In this document: positions 38,519 through 47,512 of the stretch, one piece after another
Position numbering within the stretch: position 1 is the stretch's first letter
How the letters are laid out: every line of letters starts with the position of its first letter
Assembly (NCBI RefSeq): GCF_006539685.1
Contig: NZ_BJNM01000003.1
Span: 62,001 to 126,000, forward strand
From: Gluconobacter oxydans
GTDB lineage: Bacteria; Pseudomonadota; Alphaproteobacteria; Acetobacterales; Acetobacteraceae
Reading direction: 5' to 3'
DNA: 64,000 nucleotides
Position numbers and translations under genes: made by a program
Notes under the pieces: generated by a model
Told to the model about the DNA's origin: nothing
The model's input: only the letters and a program-made list of their open reading frames with translations
Database searches by the model: none

Positions 38519-39663
38519 CAGCTGGCTGCCGGGTCCATCTGCTTGGCCGTGGACGCCTCGACCTTGCCGGCCTCGATGTCCGAAACCTTCTTTTCCACCA
38601 GTTCGACGATATGCTCGATCATGTCGCCAGCTGGCATCGTGTGATCCTGACGGCCTGCGGCATAGACCATGTGACGGCCATTGCCACCGCCGGTCACGCC
38701 GATATCCGTCATCAGCGCTTCACCCGGGCCATTTACCACACAGCCGATGATGGACAGTGTCAGCGGCGTCTTGATGTGCTGCAGACGGTCTTCCAGCGTC
38801 TGCACCGTCTCGACGACGTTGAAGCCCTGACGCGCACAGGACGGGCAGGAAATGATTTTCACGCCACGATGACGCAGGCCAAGGGACTTCAGGATATCCC
38901 AGCCGACCAGCACTTCCTCTTCCGGAGCAGCGGAAAGCGAAACACGCATCGTATCGCCTACGCCAGCCCAGAGCAGGTTGCCCAGACCGATGGAAGACTT
39001 CACGGTACCCGCACGCTTGGAGCCTGCCTCGGTGATGCCGATATGCAGCGGGTGATCACAGCAATCCGCAAGCTGCTGATAGGCTGCGACCGCCATGAAC
39101 ACGTCCGAGGCCTTTACGCTGATCTTGAACTCATGGAAGTCGTGATCCTCGAGGATCTTCGCGTGCTCGAGAGCGCTCTCAACGAGGGCTTCCGGGTTTG
39201 GCTCACCGTATTTTTCGAGCAGGTGCTTCTCGAGCGAACCGGCATTCACGCCGATGCGGATGGAGCAGCCATAATCCCTGGCGGCATTGACGACTTCACG
39301 CACGCGCTCGGCACTGCCAATGTTACCGGGATTGATACGCAGGCAGGCCGCACCGGCCTTGGCGGCTTCGATAGCGCGCTTGTAGTGGAAATGGATGTCC
39401 GCGACGATTGGAACATTCACCTCACGCACGATTTCCTCGAGAGCGGCCGTGCTGGCTTCGTCAGGGCACGACACGCGCACAATATCCACGCCCGCCAGTT
39501 CGGCGCGGCGGATCTGCTCGATCGTGGCCTGCGCGTCGGAGGTCAGGGTGTTGGTCATGGTCTGCACAGAGATCGGGGCATCACCACCGACCGCAACCTT
39601 GCCGACATGGATCTGGCGCGACTTGCGACGCTCGATGTGCTGATAGGGACGGTAGCTGCTCAT
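38518..39663 (-). CDS. ispG: 4-hydroxy-3-methylbut-2-enyl-diphosphate synthase (IspG/GcpE)
   Basis: Fe-S enzyme of the non-mevalonate isoprenoid pathway, converting MEcPP to HMBPP. The N-terminal TIM barrel begins with [20 protein letters not shown]; the cluster ligands are in [10 protein letters not shown] and [11 protein letters not shown], followed by TGGGNG. 381 residues, short bacterial type. The 91-base gap upstream to rodZ contains two GC-rich hairpins (39680-39695 and 39722-39736) without T-runs. It feeds undecaprenyl and ubiquinone synthesis, matching uppP and ubiG in the region. Confidence 0.96.
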   Translation of the reverse strand: MSSYRPYQHIERRKSRQIHVGKVAVGGDAPISVQTMTNTLTSDAQATIEQIRRAELAGVDIVRVSCPDEASTAALEEIVREVNVPIVADIHFHYKRAIEAAKAGAACLRINPGNIGSAERVREVVNAARDYGCSIRIGVNAGSLEKHLLEKYGEPNPEALVESALEHAKILEDHDFHEFKISVKASDVFMAVAAYQQLADCCDHPLHIGITEAGSKRAGTVKSSIGLGNLLWAGVGDTMRVSLSAAPEEEVLVGWDILKSLGLRHRGVKIISCPSCARQGFNVVETVQTLEDRLQHIKTPLTLSIIGCVVNGPGEALMTDIGVTGGGNGRHMVYAAGRQDHTMPAGDMIEHIVELVEKKVSDIEAGKVEASTAKQMDPAAS

Positions 39664-39754
39664 GATTTACCTCTTCGTGCCCGGAAAGGACCGGGAGCTC
39701 TGACCCAGTGGGCTGTATTCAGGGGCACTGAGCCCCCCTGACGGATATAAGGGT

Positions 39755-41026
39755 TTAATGCGATGGCGACGATTGTTCCAGCGGCTGATGTTCAAGCTGC
39801 CGGGCATTGAGGTCATCGGCCGAGACTTCAGGTGCTGCCGGTGCCTTCCGGGGAACGGAAACAGGCGGCGCTCTGGGCGGGACAGGCGCAGGCGCGACGG
39901 TCGACGGCGCAGCGGTTGCTCCCGGTACGGGAACCGGCGCATTGGGCTGCACCGGAAGCGCGATCCCCGACCCGAACGCTCCGGAACGGATGGCATCGGC
40001 CGTCACCTCGACATTCCGGCGGACCTGCCCTTCTTTCCCCAGCGGCGCACTGGTTGCCCCGGCCGTGGTCAGGACGATACCACCGGCATTGCCGAACGAC
40101 ATCCGGAACGGAGCGCCTGCGGGATCGCCCTGCCAGCTTTCACCCGGCTGCATCACACGCGACATGAGAACATGCCCGTCCCGGTCCCTGACCTGCGTCC
40201 AGACGGGAGCCAGCGCCCGGAGCACAACGGCTCCTTCGGGTACAGCTGGCGGCAGATCCGTAGCGGGCTGGCCGATCGCCCCAGCCTGCTGCGAAGGCGC
40301 GGCCTCACCTGCCGGGAGCGGTTCTGAATCGTCATCCGAAGCCAGCGGAGCCACAGAGGGTGCAACCGTCGAGGGCGTGGATTGTGCAACTGAAGGCGCT
40401 GCAGAAACATCCGGCGCCGGAGCATTCTGCGTCGGTGCGACTGCTGGTGCTGGTGTTGCGGGAACAGAGGACGCCGTCACGGGAGCATGTGGCTCCGGCG
40501 TCGGAGCGCGTCCGGGCATCACTGAGGCGACCTGCGGAGAGGTCATGGCAGGGGTTGCAGCCCCTGGCATCAGTTCCGCCACAGCCGGAACCTGCCTCTG
40601 GGCCGGGTTGTCATGTTCCGTAAAGCGGTACCAGCCCACATAGGCCGCGACCACGACCACGAGCCCTGCCCCGACGAGCACGCCGACCGGCAGCCCGCGG
40701 TCACTTTCAGGCTGCGGGAAAACCAGCTCCGGCTTGCGGGTTACGGCGCCACGCGTGTCACGGCGGAACCGCTCGACCAGCGCATCCGCATCCAGCTGCA
40801 TGGCATGGGCATAGGTGCGGAGAAATCCCACCGCATAAGCCACGCCAGGCAGCTTCGACAGATCGTCCGCCTCGAGCGCTGCCAGCAGTTTCGGGCGGAT
40901 TCGCAGCCATTCCGCGACATCTTCAAGCCGCCAGCCGAGTTCCTCGCGACGCGCACGCAGCACCGTTCCGACACTTGGCTGGTCGGAAGGTTGCGAAAAC
41001 GGGCGGTTCGAGGACGGTGGGGACAT
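39755..41026 (-). CDS. rodZ: RodZ-like cytoskeletal membrane protein
   Basis: Inner-membrane protein that in other bacteria links MreB to the elongasome. N-terminal helix-turn-helix (HTH_25) at about residues 20-85 (GTVLRARREELGWRLEDVAE), one TM helix at about 113-132 (VGVLVGAGLVVVVAAYVGWY), a long Pro/Ala-rich periplasmic linker, a DUF4115 beta domain (VVLRALAPVWTQVRD), and another low-complexity tail. 423 residues. It is 14 bases after the nitronate-monooxygenase-like gene. The lengthy Pro/Ala segments are the only oddity. Confidence 0.88.
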   Translation of the reverse strand: MSPPSSNRPFSQPSDQPSVGTVLRARREELGWRLEDVAEWLRIRPKLLAALEADDLSKLPGVAYAVGFLRTYAHAMQLDADALVERFRRDTRGAVTRKPELVFPQPESDRGLPVGVLVGAGLVVVVAAYVGWYRFTEHDNPAQRQVPAVAELMPGAATPAMTSPQVASVMPGRAPTPEPHAPVTASSVPATPAPAVAPTQNAPAPDVSAAPSVAQSTPSTVAPSVAPLASDDDSEPLPAGEAAPSQQAGAIGQPATDLPPAVPEGAVVLRALAPVWTQVRDRDGHVLMSRVMQPGESWQGDPAGAPFRMSFGNAGGIVLTTAGATSAPLGKEGQVRRNVEVTADAIRSGAFGSGIALPVQPNAPVPVPGATAAPSTVAPAPVPPRAPPVSVPRKAPAAPEVSADDLNARQLEHQPLEQSSPSH

Positions 41027-41040
41027 GACCGGACAATCCG

Positions 41041-42084
41041 TTAGCTTGGCGCGTGGATGCGGGTTTCGCGCTGCCTGATGGCATCCACGGCCTGCTCAAC
41101 CAGCGTCGCGATGATTTCGGCGACCGGACGGACTTCCTTGACCATGCCCACGGACTGACCAGCCATGACCGAACCCGTCTCCACGTCACCGTCGATGACG
41201 GCACGACGCAGGGCACCGGCCCAGTAATGCTCGATCGAGAGCTGGGCTTCTTCCTTAGTCAGCTCGCCACTCTGGAACTTCCGGAGTGCCTCGCCCTGCA
41301 GGCGCGCGAAGTTCCGGCCCCCTTCATTCGAAAGACCACGCACCGGGATGACCGGGAACAGCTCATCGAGCTGCACGGTCGTCACCGCATCGCGGGCATT
41401 GGCGCGCAGGAAGGCCTTCTTGAAGTTCTCATGCGCGATGCTCTCTTCGGAGGCTGCAAACAGCGTTCCGAGCTGCGCACCGGCCGCGCCCTGTTCCAGA
41501 TAGGACAGGATCGCGTCACCACGGCCCAGCCCACCAGCAACGAACACGGGAACATCACGGATATGCGGCAGGATTTCCTGCGCCAGAACCGTCAGCGAAA
41601 CCGGACCGACATGGCCGCCGGCTTCCGAGCCTTCGATCACGAGAGCCTCAATGCCCATGCGCACCAGACGCTTGCCAAGAGCCAGAGCCGGAGCGAAACC
41701 GATCGCCCTCGCCCCGCCATCGCGCACCTTGCGGATCGTGGCGCTGTTCGGCACGCCGCCCGCGAGCACGATATGCGAGATATTGTGTGCCAGACACACA
41801 TCCACGAGCCGGTCCAGCTGGGGATGCATGGTGATGAGGTTCACGCCGAACGGGCGCTTCGTCATCGCCTGCGTGGCAACGATTTCCTCTTCCAGACGCT
41901 CGGGCGACATCGCACCACAGGCGATGACACCGAATCCGCCGGCATTGGAAATCGCGGAAACCAGATGCCGCTCGCTGACCCAGGACATGGCGCCCCCGAG
42001 GATCGCGACTTCGCTCCCGAGGAAGTCACAGCCCGGCTTCCACAGCCGGTCCAGCGTCGCGCGGGCGTTCAGGGTTTCGCTCAC
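41041..42084 (-). CDS. Flavin-dependent nitronate monooxygenase-like oxidoreductase
   Basis: FMN-binding TIM-barrel enzyme of the nitronate monooxygenase/FabK-like superfamily, 347 residues. The diagnostic stretches are FGVIACGAMSPE, IEGSEAGGHVG (with the active-site His) and FVAGGLGRGDAI. The physiological substrate is not evident: nitronate detoxification and enoyl reduction are both known in the superfamily. It overlaps lysC by four bases (ATGA) and precedes rodZ by 14. Confidence 0.87.
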   Translation of the reverse strand: MSETLNARATLDRLWKPGCDFLGSEVAILGGAMSWVSERHLVSAISNAGGFGVIACGAMSPERLEEEIVATQAMTKRPFGVNLITMHPQLDRLVDVCLAHNISHIVLAGGVPNSATIRKVRDGGARAIGFAPALALGKRLVRMGIEALVIEGSEAGGHVGPVSLTVLAQEILPHIRDVPVFVAGGLGRGDAILSYLEQGAAGAQLGTLFAASEESIAHENFKKAFLRANARDAVTTVQLDELFPVIPVRGLSNEGGRNFARLQGEALRKFQSGELTKEEAQLSIEHYWAGALRRAVIDGDVETGSVMAGQSVGMVKEVRPVAEIIATLVEQAVDAIRQRETRIHAPS

Positions 42085-43406
42085 GCGTCGGCTCCCTCTT
42101 TGGCATCAAGGCCATAAGCCGTGTGCAGAGCGCGCATGGCCAGTTCGGTATATTCGGAATCGATCAGGACGGAGATCTTGATCTCGCTCGTGGAGATGAC
42201 CTGCACATTGATGCCGCGATCGGCCAGCGTGCGGAACATCCGCGCGGCCAGACCGGCATTCGAGCGCATGCCGATACCCACGACACTGATCTTCACCACG
42301 TTGTGCGACGTGATCAGCTCTCCATACTGGACGTATTCGCGGGCCTTCTCCAGCACGGCGCGGGCAGCGGCCTCGTCGGCCTTGCTGACCGTGAAGGTCA
42401 TGTTCGTCATGTTGTCCACGCCGACGCTCTGGACGATCATGTCAACATTGATGTTCGCGGCTGCCAGCGGATCGAAAATCGCGGCGGCAATGCCCGGACG
42501 GTCCGGAATGTTCCGCACGGAGATTTTCGCTTCGTCATGCGAGTTGGCAATCCCCGCAACCAGTTCCTTCTCCATGATCTCGTCCTCATCAACCACAATC
42601 GAACCGCTGTCGTCATCCGTCTCGGCGAATGATGACAGCACCCGCACACGGACACCCTCGCGCATGGCGAGACCGACACTGCGGGTCTGAAGTACCTTGG
42701 CGCCTACCGAAGCCAGTTCAAGCATCTCCTCATAGGTGATGCGATCCAGCTTCTTGGCGCGTTTCACGATGCGCGGATCGGTCGTGTAGATCCCGTCCAC
42801 ATCGGTATAAATATCACACTGATCGGCGTTGATGGCAGCCGCGACGGCCACGGCGGACGTGTCCGATCCGCCACGTCCCAGCGTCGCGATGCGGCCATCG
42901 GGGCCGACGCCCTGGAAGCCGGCCACAACCGGCACGACATCATCATCCAGGCAGGCCAGAAGCGCCGTGCCGTCCACGCTCTCGATGGCGGCTTTGCCAT
43001 GTGCGTCGTCCGTCACGAGCGGGATCTGCCAGCCCTGGAACGACCGCGCCTTCACGCCAAGCGCCTGAAGCGCGATGGACACAAGGCCGCTCGTCACCTG
43101 CTCGCCGGCGGCTACAACGGCATCGTATTCCTTCGGATCCGCCAGCGGGTCCAACTCGGCGCAGTATCCGACCATCCGGTTCGTGACACCGGCCATGGCG
43201 GAGACCACGACGGCCACACGGCGGCCGCGGTCATGTTCCGCTTTCACGCGTTTTGCAACGTTCCGGATGCGCTCGATATTCCCGACGGACGTGCCGCCGA
43301 ATTTCATGACAACCGTCTTCCGTTTCCCGCTTTCGCCCTTGATGGCGGCATGGGGATCGGCACGACCGGAAACCTGGTCGTGGACGGGCGTATCGGGCAT
43401 GGACAT
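42081..43406 (-). CDS. lysC: Aspartate kinase
   Basis: First step of the Asp family pathway (lysine/DAP, threonine, methionine). The kinase N-terminus reads VVMKFGGTSVG; the catalytic domain continues to LGRGGSDTSAVAVA and two ACT regulatory domains follow (ISVRNIPDRPGIAAAIF and ISVVGIGMRSNAGLAARMF), indicating feedback control. I chose ATG 43406 (441 residues, GGAG about 11 bases upstream); the open frame extends to 43514 but the extra residues are not kinase-like, and about 20 residues before the core are poorly conserved either way. Confidence 0.95.
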   Translation of the reverse strand: MSMPDTPVHDQVSGRADPHAAIKGESGKRKTVVMKFGGTSVGNIERIRNVAKRVKAEHDRGRRVAVVVSAMAGVTNRMVGYCAELDPLADPKEYDAVVAAGEQVTSGLVSIALQALGVKARSFQGWQIPLVTDDAHGKAAIESVDGTALLACLDDDVVPVVAGFQGVGPDGRIATLGRGGSDTSAVAVAAAINADQCDIYTDVDGIYTTDPRIVKRAKKLDRITYEEMLELASVGAKVLQTRSVGLAMREGVRVRVLSSFAETDDDSGSIVVDEDEIMEKELVAGIANSHDEAKISVRNIPDRPGIAAAIFDPLAAANINVDMIVQSVGVDNMTNMTFTVSKADEAAARAVLEKAREYVQYGELITSHNVVKISVVGIGMRSNAGLAARMFRTLADRGINVQVISTSEIKISVLIDSEYTELAMRALHTAYGLDAKEGADA

Positions 43407-43528
43407 CGCGGATAAGGCTCCAGTACGTGTCTGGCGTTGCGCGCTCGGGTCTGGCATCGGGTACGGCAAAGACATGCAAACCACCCGGCACCTGGACAGA
43501 CTCTGCCGGTCCACATACTCGTCTCACT

Positions 43529-43552
43529 CCGCCACGTCCAGATGACGTGCGG
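43529..43552 (+). promoter_or_regulatory. Hairpin in the ubiG leader
   Basis: CCG-C-CACGTC / GACGTGCGG with loop CAGAT and one bulged C, about 30 bases upstream of the ubiG start codon in the lysC-ubiG divergent gap. No T-run; it may be an operator (CACGTC dyad) or leader structure. Confidence 0.3.
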
Positions 43553-43580
43553 CAGACAGGCACACAGAAGGAGAATTCTG

Positions 43581-44336
43581 ATGCTCACAGAAACATCCTC
43601 GGGACAGGATTCCAGACGCTCGTCCGTATCGGAATCCGAGATCGCCCATTTCAGCGCCTTGGCCGAGGACTGGTGGAATCCGCGCGGCCCCATGGCCCCG
43701 CTGCATGCCATGAACCCGCTCCGCACCGAATGGGTGAGCCGTCATGTCGCCCCCCTGCGCAAGGCGTCTTCGGGGCCTCTGAGCCTGCTCGATATCGGCT
43801 GCGGTGCTGGTCTGGCCAGCGAGGCCTATGCCAAACTCGGCTTCAACACACTCGGAATCGATGCCAGTGCGGCTGGCATCCGCGCGGCTGAAGCGCATCT
43901 GGCCGCCCATCCCCTGCCACCAGAGGCAGCCTCCCTGTCCTATCGCAATGGCAGCGCGGAAGATCTCGTTGCGGAAGGTGCGCGCTTTGATGTCGTCAAC
44001 GCCCTGGAAGTCATCGAGCACGTCAATGACCCGCAGGACTTCCTGATCATGCTGGCCACGCTGACGAAACCGGGAGGCATGGTCGCGGTGTCCACCCTGA
44101 ACCGGACACCGCGCTCCTTTGCCGTCGCCAAGCTTGGCGCGGAATATCTGCTGCGGATGTTGCCGGTGGGCACGCATGACTGGAAAAAGTTCATCAAGCC
44201 AGACGAACTCGCCGCCATGGCCCGCCGTGCTGGCCTGCGCATGCTGGACATCGCCGGGATGAGCTACGTCCCGTTCCAGTGGCGCGAAAGCCGTGATACC
44301 GGCATTAATTACATCGCGATCTTCCGCAAGGACTGA
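43581..44336 (+). CDS. ubiG: Ubiquinone biosynthesis O-methyltransferase
   Basis: SAM-dependent methyltransferase acting on two hydroxyl groups of the ubiquinone ring. Motif I is LLDIGCGAGLASE, with VNALEVIEHV and TLNRTPRSFAVAKLGAEYLL as UbiG-specific regions. 251 residues. ATG 43581 sits seven bases after AGAAGGAGA, an excellent site; the upstream in-frame stretch is excluded. It is divergent from lysC and closed by a strong terminator. Confidence 0.96.
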   Translation: MLTETSSGQDSRRSSVSESEIAHFSALAEDWWNPRGPMAPLHAMNPLRTEWVSRHVAPLRKASSGPLSLLDIGCGAGLASEAYAKLGFNTLGIDASAAGIRAAEAHLAAHPLPPEAASLSYRNGSAEDLVAEGARFDVVNALEVIEHVNDPQDFLIMLATLTKPGGMVAVSTLNRTPRSFAVAKLGAEYLLRMLPVGTHDWKKFIKPDELAAMARRAGLRMLDIAGMSYVPFQWRESRDTGINYIAIFRKD

Positions 44337-44340
44337 ACAA

Positions 44341-44384
44341 AAAAGAGCGGTTGCAGCATATCATTTTGCTACAACCGCTCTTTT
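44341..44384. terminator. Bidirectional intrinsic terminator after ubiG
   Basis: AAAAGAGCGGTTG pairs with CAACCGCTCTTTT (13 bp), with a longer inner loop, starting four bases after the ubiG stop. A and T runs on both sides allow it to serve the convergent lactonase gene too. Confidence 0.9.
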
Positions 44385-44399
44385 CGGATTAGTGCTCGA

Positions 44400-45671
44400 T
44401 CAGACCTGTGTGTTCATGAACGCAAAGGTCGTCGGGCTGCCAACGGGGGTGAAATTGTTCGTAAACGCAATTTCGCCCGTCTTCTTGTCCACCTTGAAAG
44501 AGGTCACGGCATCCGAGCGCTGGTTGGCGCAGAACAGGAATGCTCCAGACGGATCAAACATCAGAGCGCGACCGTAATCCGCATGCATCCAGACCTCGTC
44601 CTGAAGGGTCAGCGTTCCGTCCGCGCCGATGGCGAACACGGCTAGCGAATCACCCAGACGGTTGGAGACATAGACGAACTTGCCACTGGCCGAGATCAAG
44701 ATTTCCGCCGCAAGCGTCGAACCACGGAAATGCGACGTCACCGTGCTGACGGTCTGAATGTCGCTGATCGCGCCCGTTGCCGGGTCGAAATTGGAAACGA
44801 CAACCTTCGAATCCTGCTCGCACAGATTGTACAGGATGCGGCCGGAATGGTTGAACTGGAAGTGGCGGGGCGCCGAGCCCGGTTCCATGTCGTAATAAGG
44901 CGTCTTGGCCGGGATCAGCTTGCCGGTATCGATGTTCAGCGTCCACATGTAGACGCGGTCCAGGCCCGCATCATCCGCCAGCACGAACTTGCCGCTCGGG
45001 TCCGAATGGATCATGTGCGGATGTGAACCCGAGTGATCGGACACGGCGAAATTGCCCTGCGGATTATCCGAAGCCCGCTCCGGCTGGCGCGGTCCCGTAT
45101 TGTGCACGACGTCCGATGCCTCACCCAGCGATCCGTCCGAGCGGATCGGCAGGACGGCAACGCAGCCACCCACATAGTTGGCGACCAGTACGTAGCGACC
45201 CGAATGGTGGATGCTCAGATGGGCCGGAACGGCACCTTTCGAGCTGACAACGTTCAGCTTGCGCAGCGAACCTGTCTTGGGATCGATCGCAAATGCCGTG
45301 ACGGAGCCGTCCCCATCCTTGTTGAAATCGTCAATCTCGCTCAGCGCGTACAGGAAGCGCTGGTCCTTCGAAATCGCAAGGAAAGACGGGCTGGCGATAT
45401 CCGTGAAGGTCGTGATCGGCGTCAGAACGCCCGTATCGCGATCCATATCGAAAACGGAAATCCCCTGTCCGTTCCCGGTTCCACCTCCCGGCGGCCCATG
45501 TTTCGTATATCCGCCGACGAAACAGATCGTCTTTGCAACCGGCTTCGGCGGTGGCGGAGGTGTCGGAACTGCCTTTTCAGGGTCAGCGGCCCCGGCGACG
45601 CCGGTGCCGGCCGCAGCAACGCCGGCAACCAGTCCGACCGCAAAATTACGGCGGGAAACAGGGTGGGACAT
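44400..45671 (-). CDS. Tat-exported seven-bladed beta-propeller lactonase
   Basis: 423-residue protein of the lactonase (Pgl/YbhE) family, which hydrolyses sugar-acid lactones. The N-terminus has a clear twin-arginine signal (SRRNFAVGLVAGVAAAG) followed by a proline-run linker, so it should be folded before export to the periplasm. The propeller repeats are visible as SPSFLAISKDQRFLYA, VPAHLSIHHSGRYVLVA, GSHPHMIHSDPSGKFVLA and RHFQFNHSGRILY. In a bacterium that oxidises sugars in the periplasm, gluconolactone is a likely but unproven substrate. Divided from ubiG by a terminator. Confidence 0.87.
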   Translation of the reverse strand: MSHPVSRRNFAVGLVAGVAAAGTGVAGAADPEKAVPTPPPPPKPVAKTICFVGGYTKHGPPGGGTGNGQGISVFDMDRDTGVLTPITTFTDIASPSFLAISKDQRFLYALSEIDDFNKDGDGSVTAFAIDPKTGSLRKLNVVSSKGAVPAHLSIHHSGRYVLVANYVGGCVAVLPIRSDGSLGEASDVVHNTGPRQPERASDNPQGNFAVSDHSGSHPHMIHSDPSGKFVLADDAGLDRVYMWTLNIDTGKLIPAKTPYYDMEPGSAPRHFQFNHSGRILYNLCEQDSKVVVSNFDPATGAISDIQTVSTVTSHFRGSTLAAEILISASGKFVYVSNRLGDSLAVFAIGADGTLTLQDEVWMHADYGRALMFDPSGAFLFCANQRSDAVTSFKVDKKTGEIAFTNNFTPVGSPTTFAFMNTQV

Positions 45672-45766
45672 GATGGATCTGCATTCCTTTCAGTATGGCA
45701 GGGATAACGCCCGCTACCAGGAAAAGACGCATTCCCGACCCCGATACCGGTTTCCCGGCCACTGGT

Positions 45767-46255
45767 TCAGTGGACGTCCTTCGGCAGTTTGCATTGCGGC
45801 CCCACGGGTGGACCAGCATAGCGGGTCCAGGTCTGGGTTTCCCCCAGAAGGGGCATTCCCAGAACGAATCCGCGCAGTTTCAGGACATTGGGCTCAGACA
45901 CCCATATCCGCGCCTGATAGACCCGTCCGGTCCGCGGATCAAGAATATGACCCTGCCACTTGCGGTCCTCAATTGGGACAAAGTCTGTCAGCATACGGAT
46001 TCCACACTGCGACCGCCCCCACACATCCTTGGGAACAGCCCCGTCATAAGCCATGCCAATCAGCTGTCCGCAGAGCATGTGACCGCAGGGCTCAATGGAA
46101 AACAGACCGTCATGCTCCTCGGACAGCCACAGCCCCTCTTCGGGAATATCCGAAGGAGCCGCACCTGCTGAAGCGGATGTCTGCGCCTGTGCCGGGACAC
46201 AGGAAAGTGATGACACAGCCAGCAGGACAGCCGCGAAAAAGCCTGCTCCCCGCAT
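45767..46255 (-). CDS. DUF2147-like secreted protein
   Basis: 162 residues. Signal peptide to AQAQ, then a lipocalin-like beta domain: EGLWLSEEHDGLFSIEPCGHMLCGQLIG resembles DUF2147 with its two-cysteine CGxxLCG pattern, and GRSQCGIRML supplies a third cysteine. No enzymatic motif. The ATG directly abuts the grxC stop, so it is the distal gene of the comF-grxC group; the lactonase starts 95 bases downstream. Confidence 0.78.
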   Translation of the reverse strand: MRGAGFFAAVLLAVSSLSCVPAQAQTSASAGAAPSDIPEEGLWLSEEHDGLFSIEPCGHMLCGQLIGMAYDGAVPKDVWGRSQCGIRMLTDFVPIEDRKWQGHILDPRTGRVYQARIWVSEPNVLKLRGFVLGMPLLGETQTWTRYAGPPVGPQCKLPKDVH

Positions 46256-46513
46256 TCAGACCTTGCCCAGCAGGGCATCGAGACGCCCCGCACGATCAAG
46301 CGCCATCAGGTCATCACACCCCCCCAGCCCCTTACCGTCCACAAATGTCTGCGGCACGGTCCGGCGGCCGGATCGACGGATGGACTCCTCGCGCTCGGCC
46401 GATCCGTGAGGCGCATTGATTTCCTGAAACTCTATCCCCTTGGAGCGCAGCAGGCTGACGGCATGCACGCAGTAAGGACATCCAGGCTGGGTATAAATCT
46501 CGACTTTCGACAT
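46256..46513 (-). CDS. grxC: Glutaredoxin 3
   Basis: 85-residue dithiol glutaredoxin using glutathione to reduce disulfides. MSKVEIYTQPGCPYC carries the CPYC active site at residues 12-15; TVPQTFVDGKGLGGCDDL holds the cis-proline and glutathione-binding GG-x-D. ATG 46513 has GAGGA seven to ten bases upstream, excluding the longer open frame. Seven bases separate it from comF. Confidence 0.96.
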   Translation of the reverse strand: MSKVEIYTQPGCPYCVHAVSLLRSKGIEFQEINAPHGSAEREESIRRSGRRTVPQTFVDGKGLGGCDDLMALDRAGRLDALLGKV

Positions 46514-46520
46514 AGGATCC

Positions 46521-47291
46521 TCATTCCTGGACAAAGCGCGGGTTCTGTTCATCCACTCTCCCGGTCCGCGCTGCAACCAAAATATCCACACTCGCCGCAC
46601 CGGCCTTCATCAGAGCCATCGTGCAGGCCGATGCCGTGGACCCTGTCGTCAGCACGTCATCCACAAGCAGGACGGCCTGTCCTTCTATCCGCGCTCCACG
46701 TCCTTTCCTCACCCGAACAGCATGTTCCATCTCTCGCTCACGCTCCCCCGCAGACAGGCGGGCCAGTGCGCGCGTGGAGCGGACACGCTGAAGAGCGTCC
46801 ACCACACAGGGCAGACCCGCAAGCCGTGAAACGCCCTGTGCCATCAGGGCAGCCTGATTGTAACGCCGTTTCCACAGACGGGTGCGATACAGCGGAACGG
46901 GCACGACAAGCGTGACGTTCTGCAGCATGTCCTCAGCGGCCGATGCCATCTGGCGGCCCATAACAGCTGCATTTTCAGTATGATCAGAATATTTCAGTGG
47001 CAGGATCAGACGCCGCGACCATGTATCGTAAACGAAAGCCGCCCGCGCCGAACGCCAGACCGGCGGGTGGGCCTGACAGGCCGCACAGCAGTTCTGAGGA
47101 CCGCCCAAGCCCTCGTTTTCCAATGGAACGCCACAACGGTGACAACTGGGAGAAACAATACGGTGAGCGGCCTGGAAACACGTGCCGCAGAACGCGCCTT
47201 CCGTCATGACTTCCGTCCCGCAGGCCGCACAGGTCGGAGGCAGAAGCGTATCCAGAACAACGCGCGCGCTGCGGGTCAGAAGCCGTTTCAC
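46521..47291 (-). CDS. comF: ComF-family phosphoribosyltransferase-like protein
   Basis: 256 residues. An N-terminal four-cysteine zinc ribbon (CAACGTE, FCGTC, CHRCG, CCAAC) precedes a phosphoribosyltransferase fold with the PRPP motif VLLVDDVLTTGSTASAC. In naturally competent bacteria ComF acts in single-strand DNA handling; elsewhere its substrate is unknown (GntX-like). No other competence genes were seen in the window. It overlaps the DUF3553 gene by four bases. Confidence 0.9.
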   Translation of the reverse strand: MKRLLTRSARVVLDTLLPPTCAACGTEVMTEGAFCGTCFQAAHRIVSPSCHRCGVPLENEGLGGPQNCCAACQAHPPVWRSARAAFVYDTWSRRLILPLKYSDHTENAAVMGRQMASAAEDMLQNVTLVVPVPLYRTRLWKRRYNQAALMAQGVSRLAGLPCVVDALQRVRSTRALARLSAGEREREMEHAVRVRKGRGARIEGQAVLLVDDVLTTGSTASACTMALMKAGAASVDILVAARTGRVDEQNPRFVQE

Positions 47292-47476
47292 CCTGTGCGC
47301 GGTACCAGTTTGAGCGTGATTCGGGATGCGTCGATCAGGACCTTCCCCTGATGCTGGAAATTGACGGTCACCCGCTCTTCCACAGCCGACTGGACCTGGC
47401 CCCAGCCCCAGTCGGGATGATCGGGATGCTGGACAATCTGTCCAGGCTCAAGAAAGGACTGAAAGGGCCCGGTCAC
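47288..47476 (-). CDS. DUF3553 small protein
   Basis: 62 residues. PGQIVQHPDHPDWGWGQVQS...RVTVNFQHQGKVLIDASRI matches the DUF3553 family, whose SH3-like sequence is also found in UvrD-type helicase tails; function alone is unknown. ATGA overlap with comF shows coupling. It is 36 bases after the phosphomutase gene. Confidence 0.88.
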   Translation of the reverse strand: MTGPFQSFLEPGQIVQHPDHPDWGWGQVQSAVEERVTVNFQHQGKVLIDASRITLKLVPRTG

Positions 47477-47512
47477 TGACAGACCTGCCAGAAGACCGGA
47501 ACCCCTTCCATG

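Noticed and set aside
39680-39736. Terminator between rodZ and ispG
   Set aside because: Two GC-rich hairpins exist but neither has a T-run on the minus strand; genes likely remain co-transcribed.
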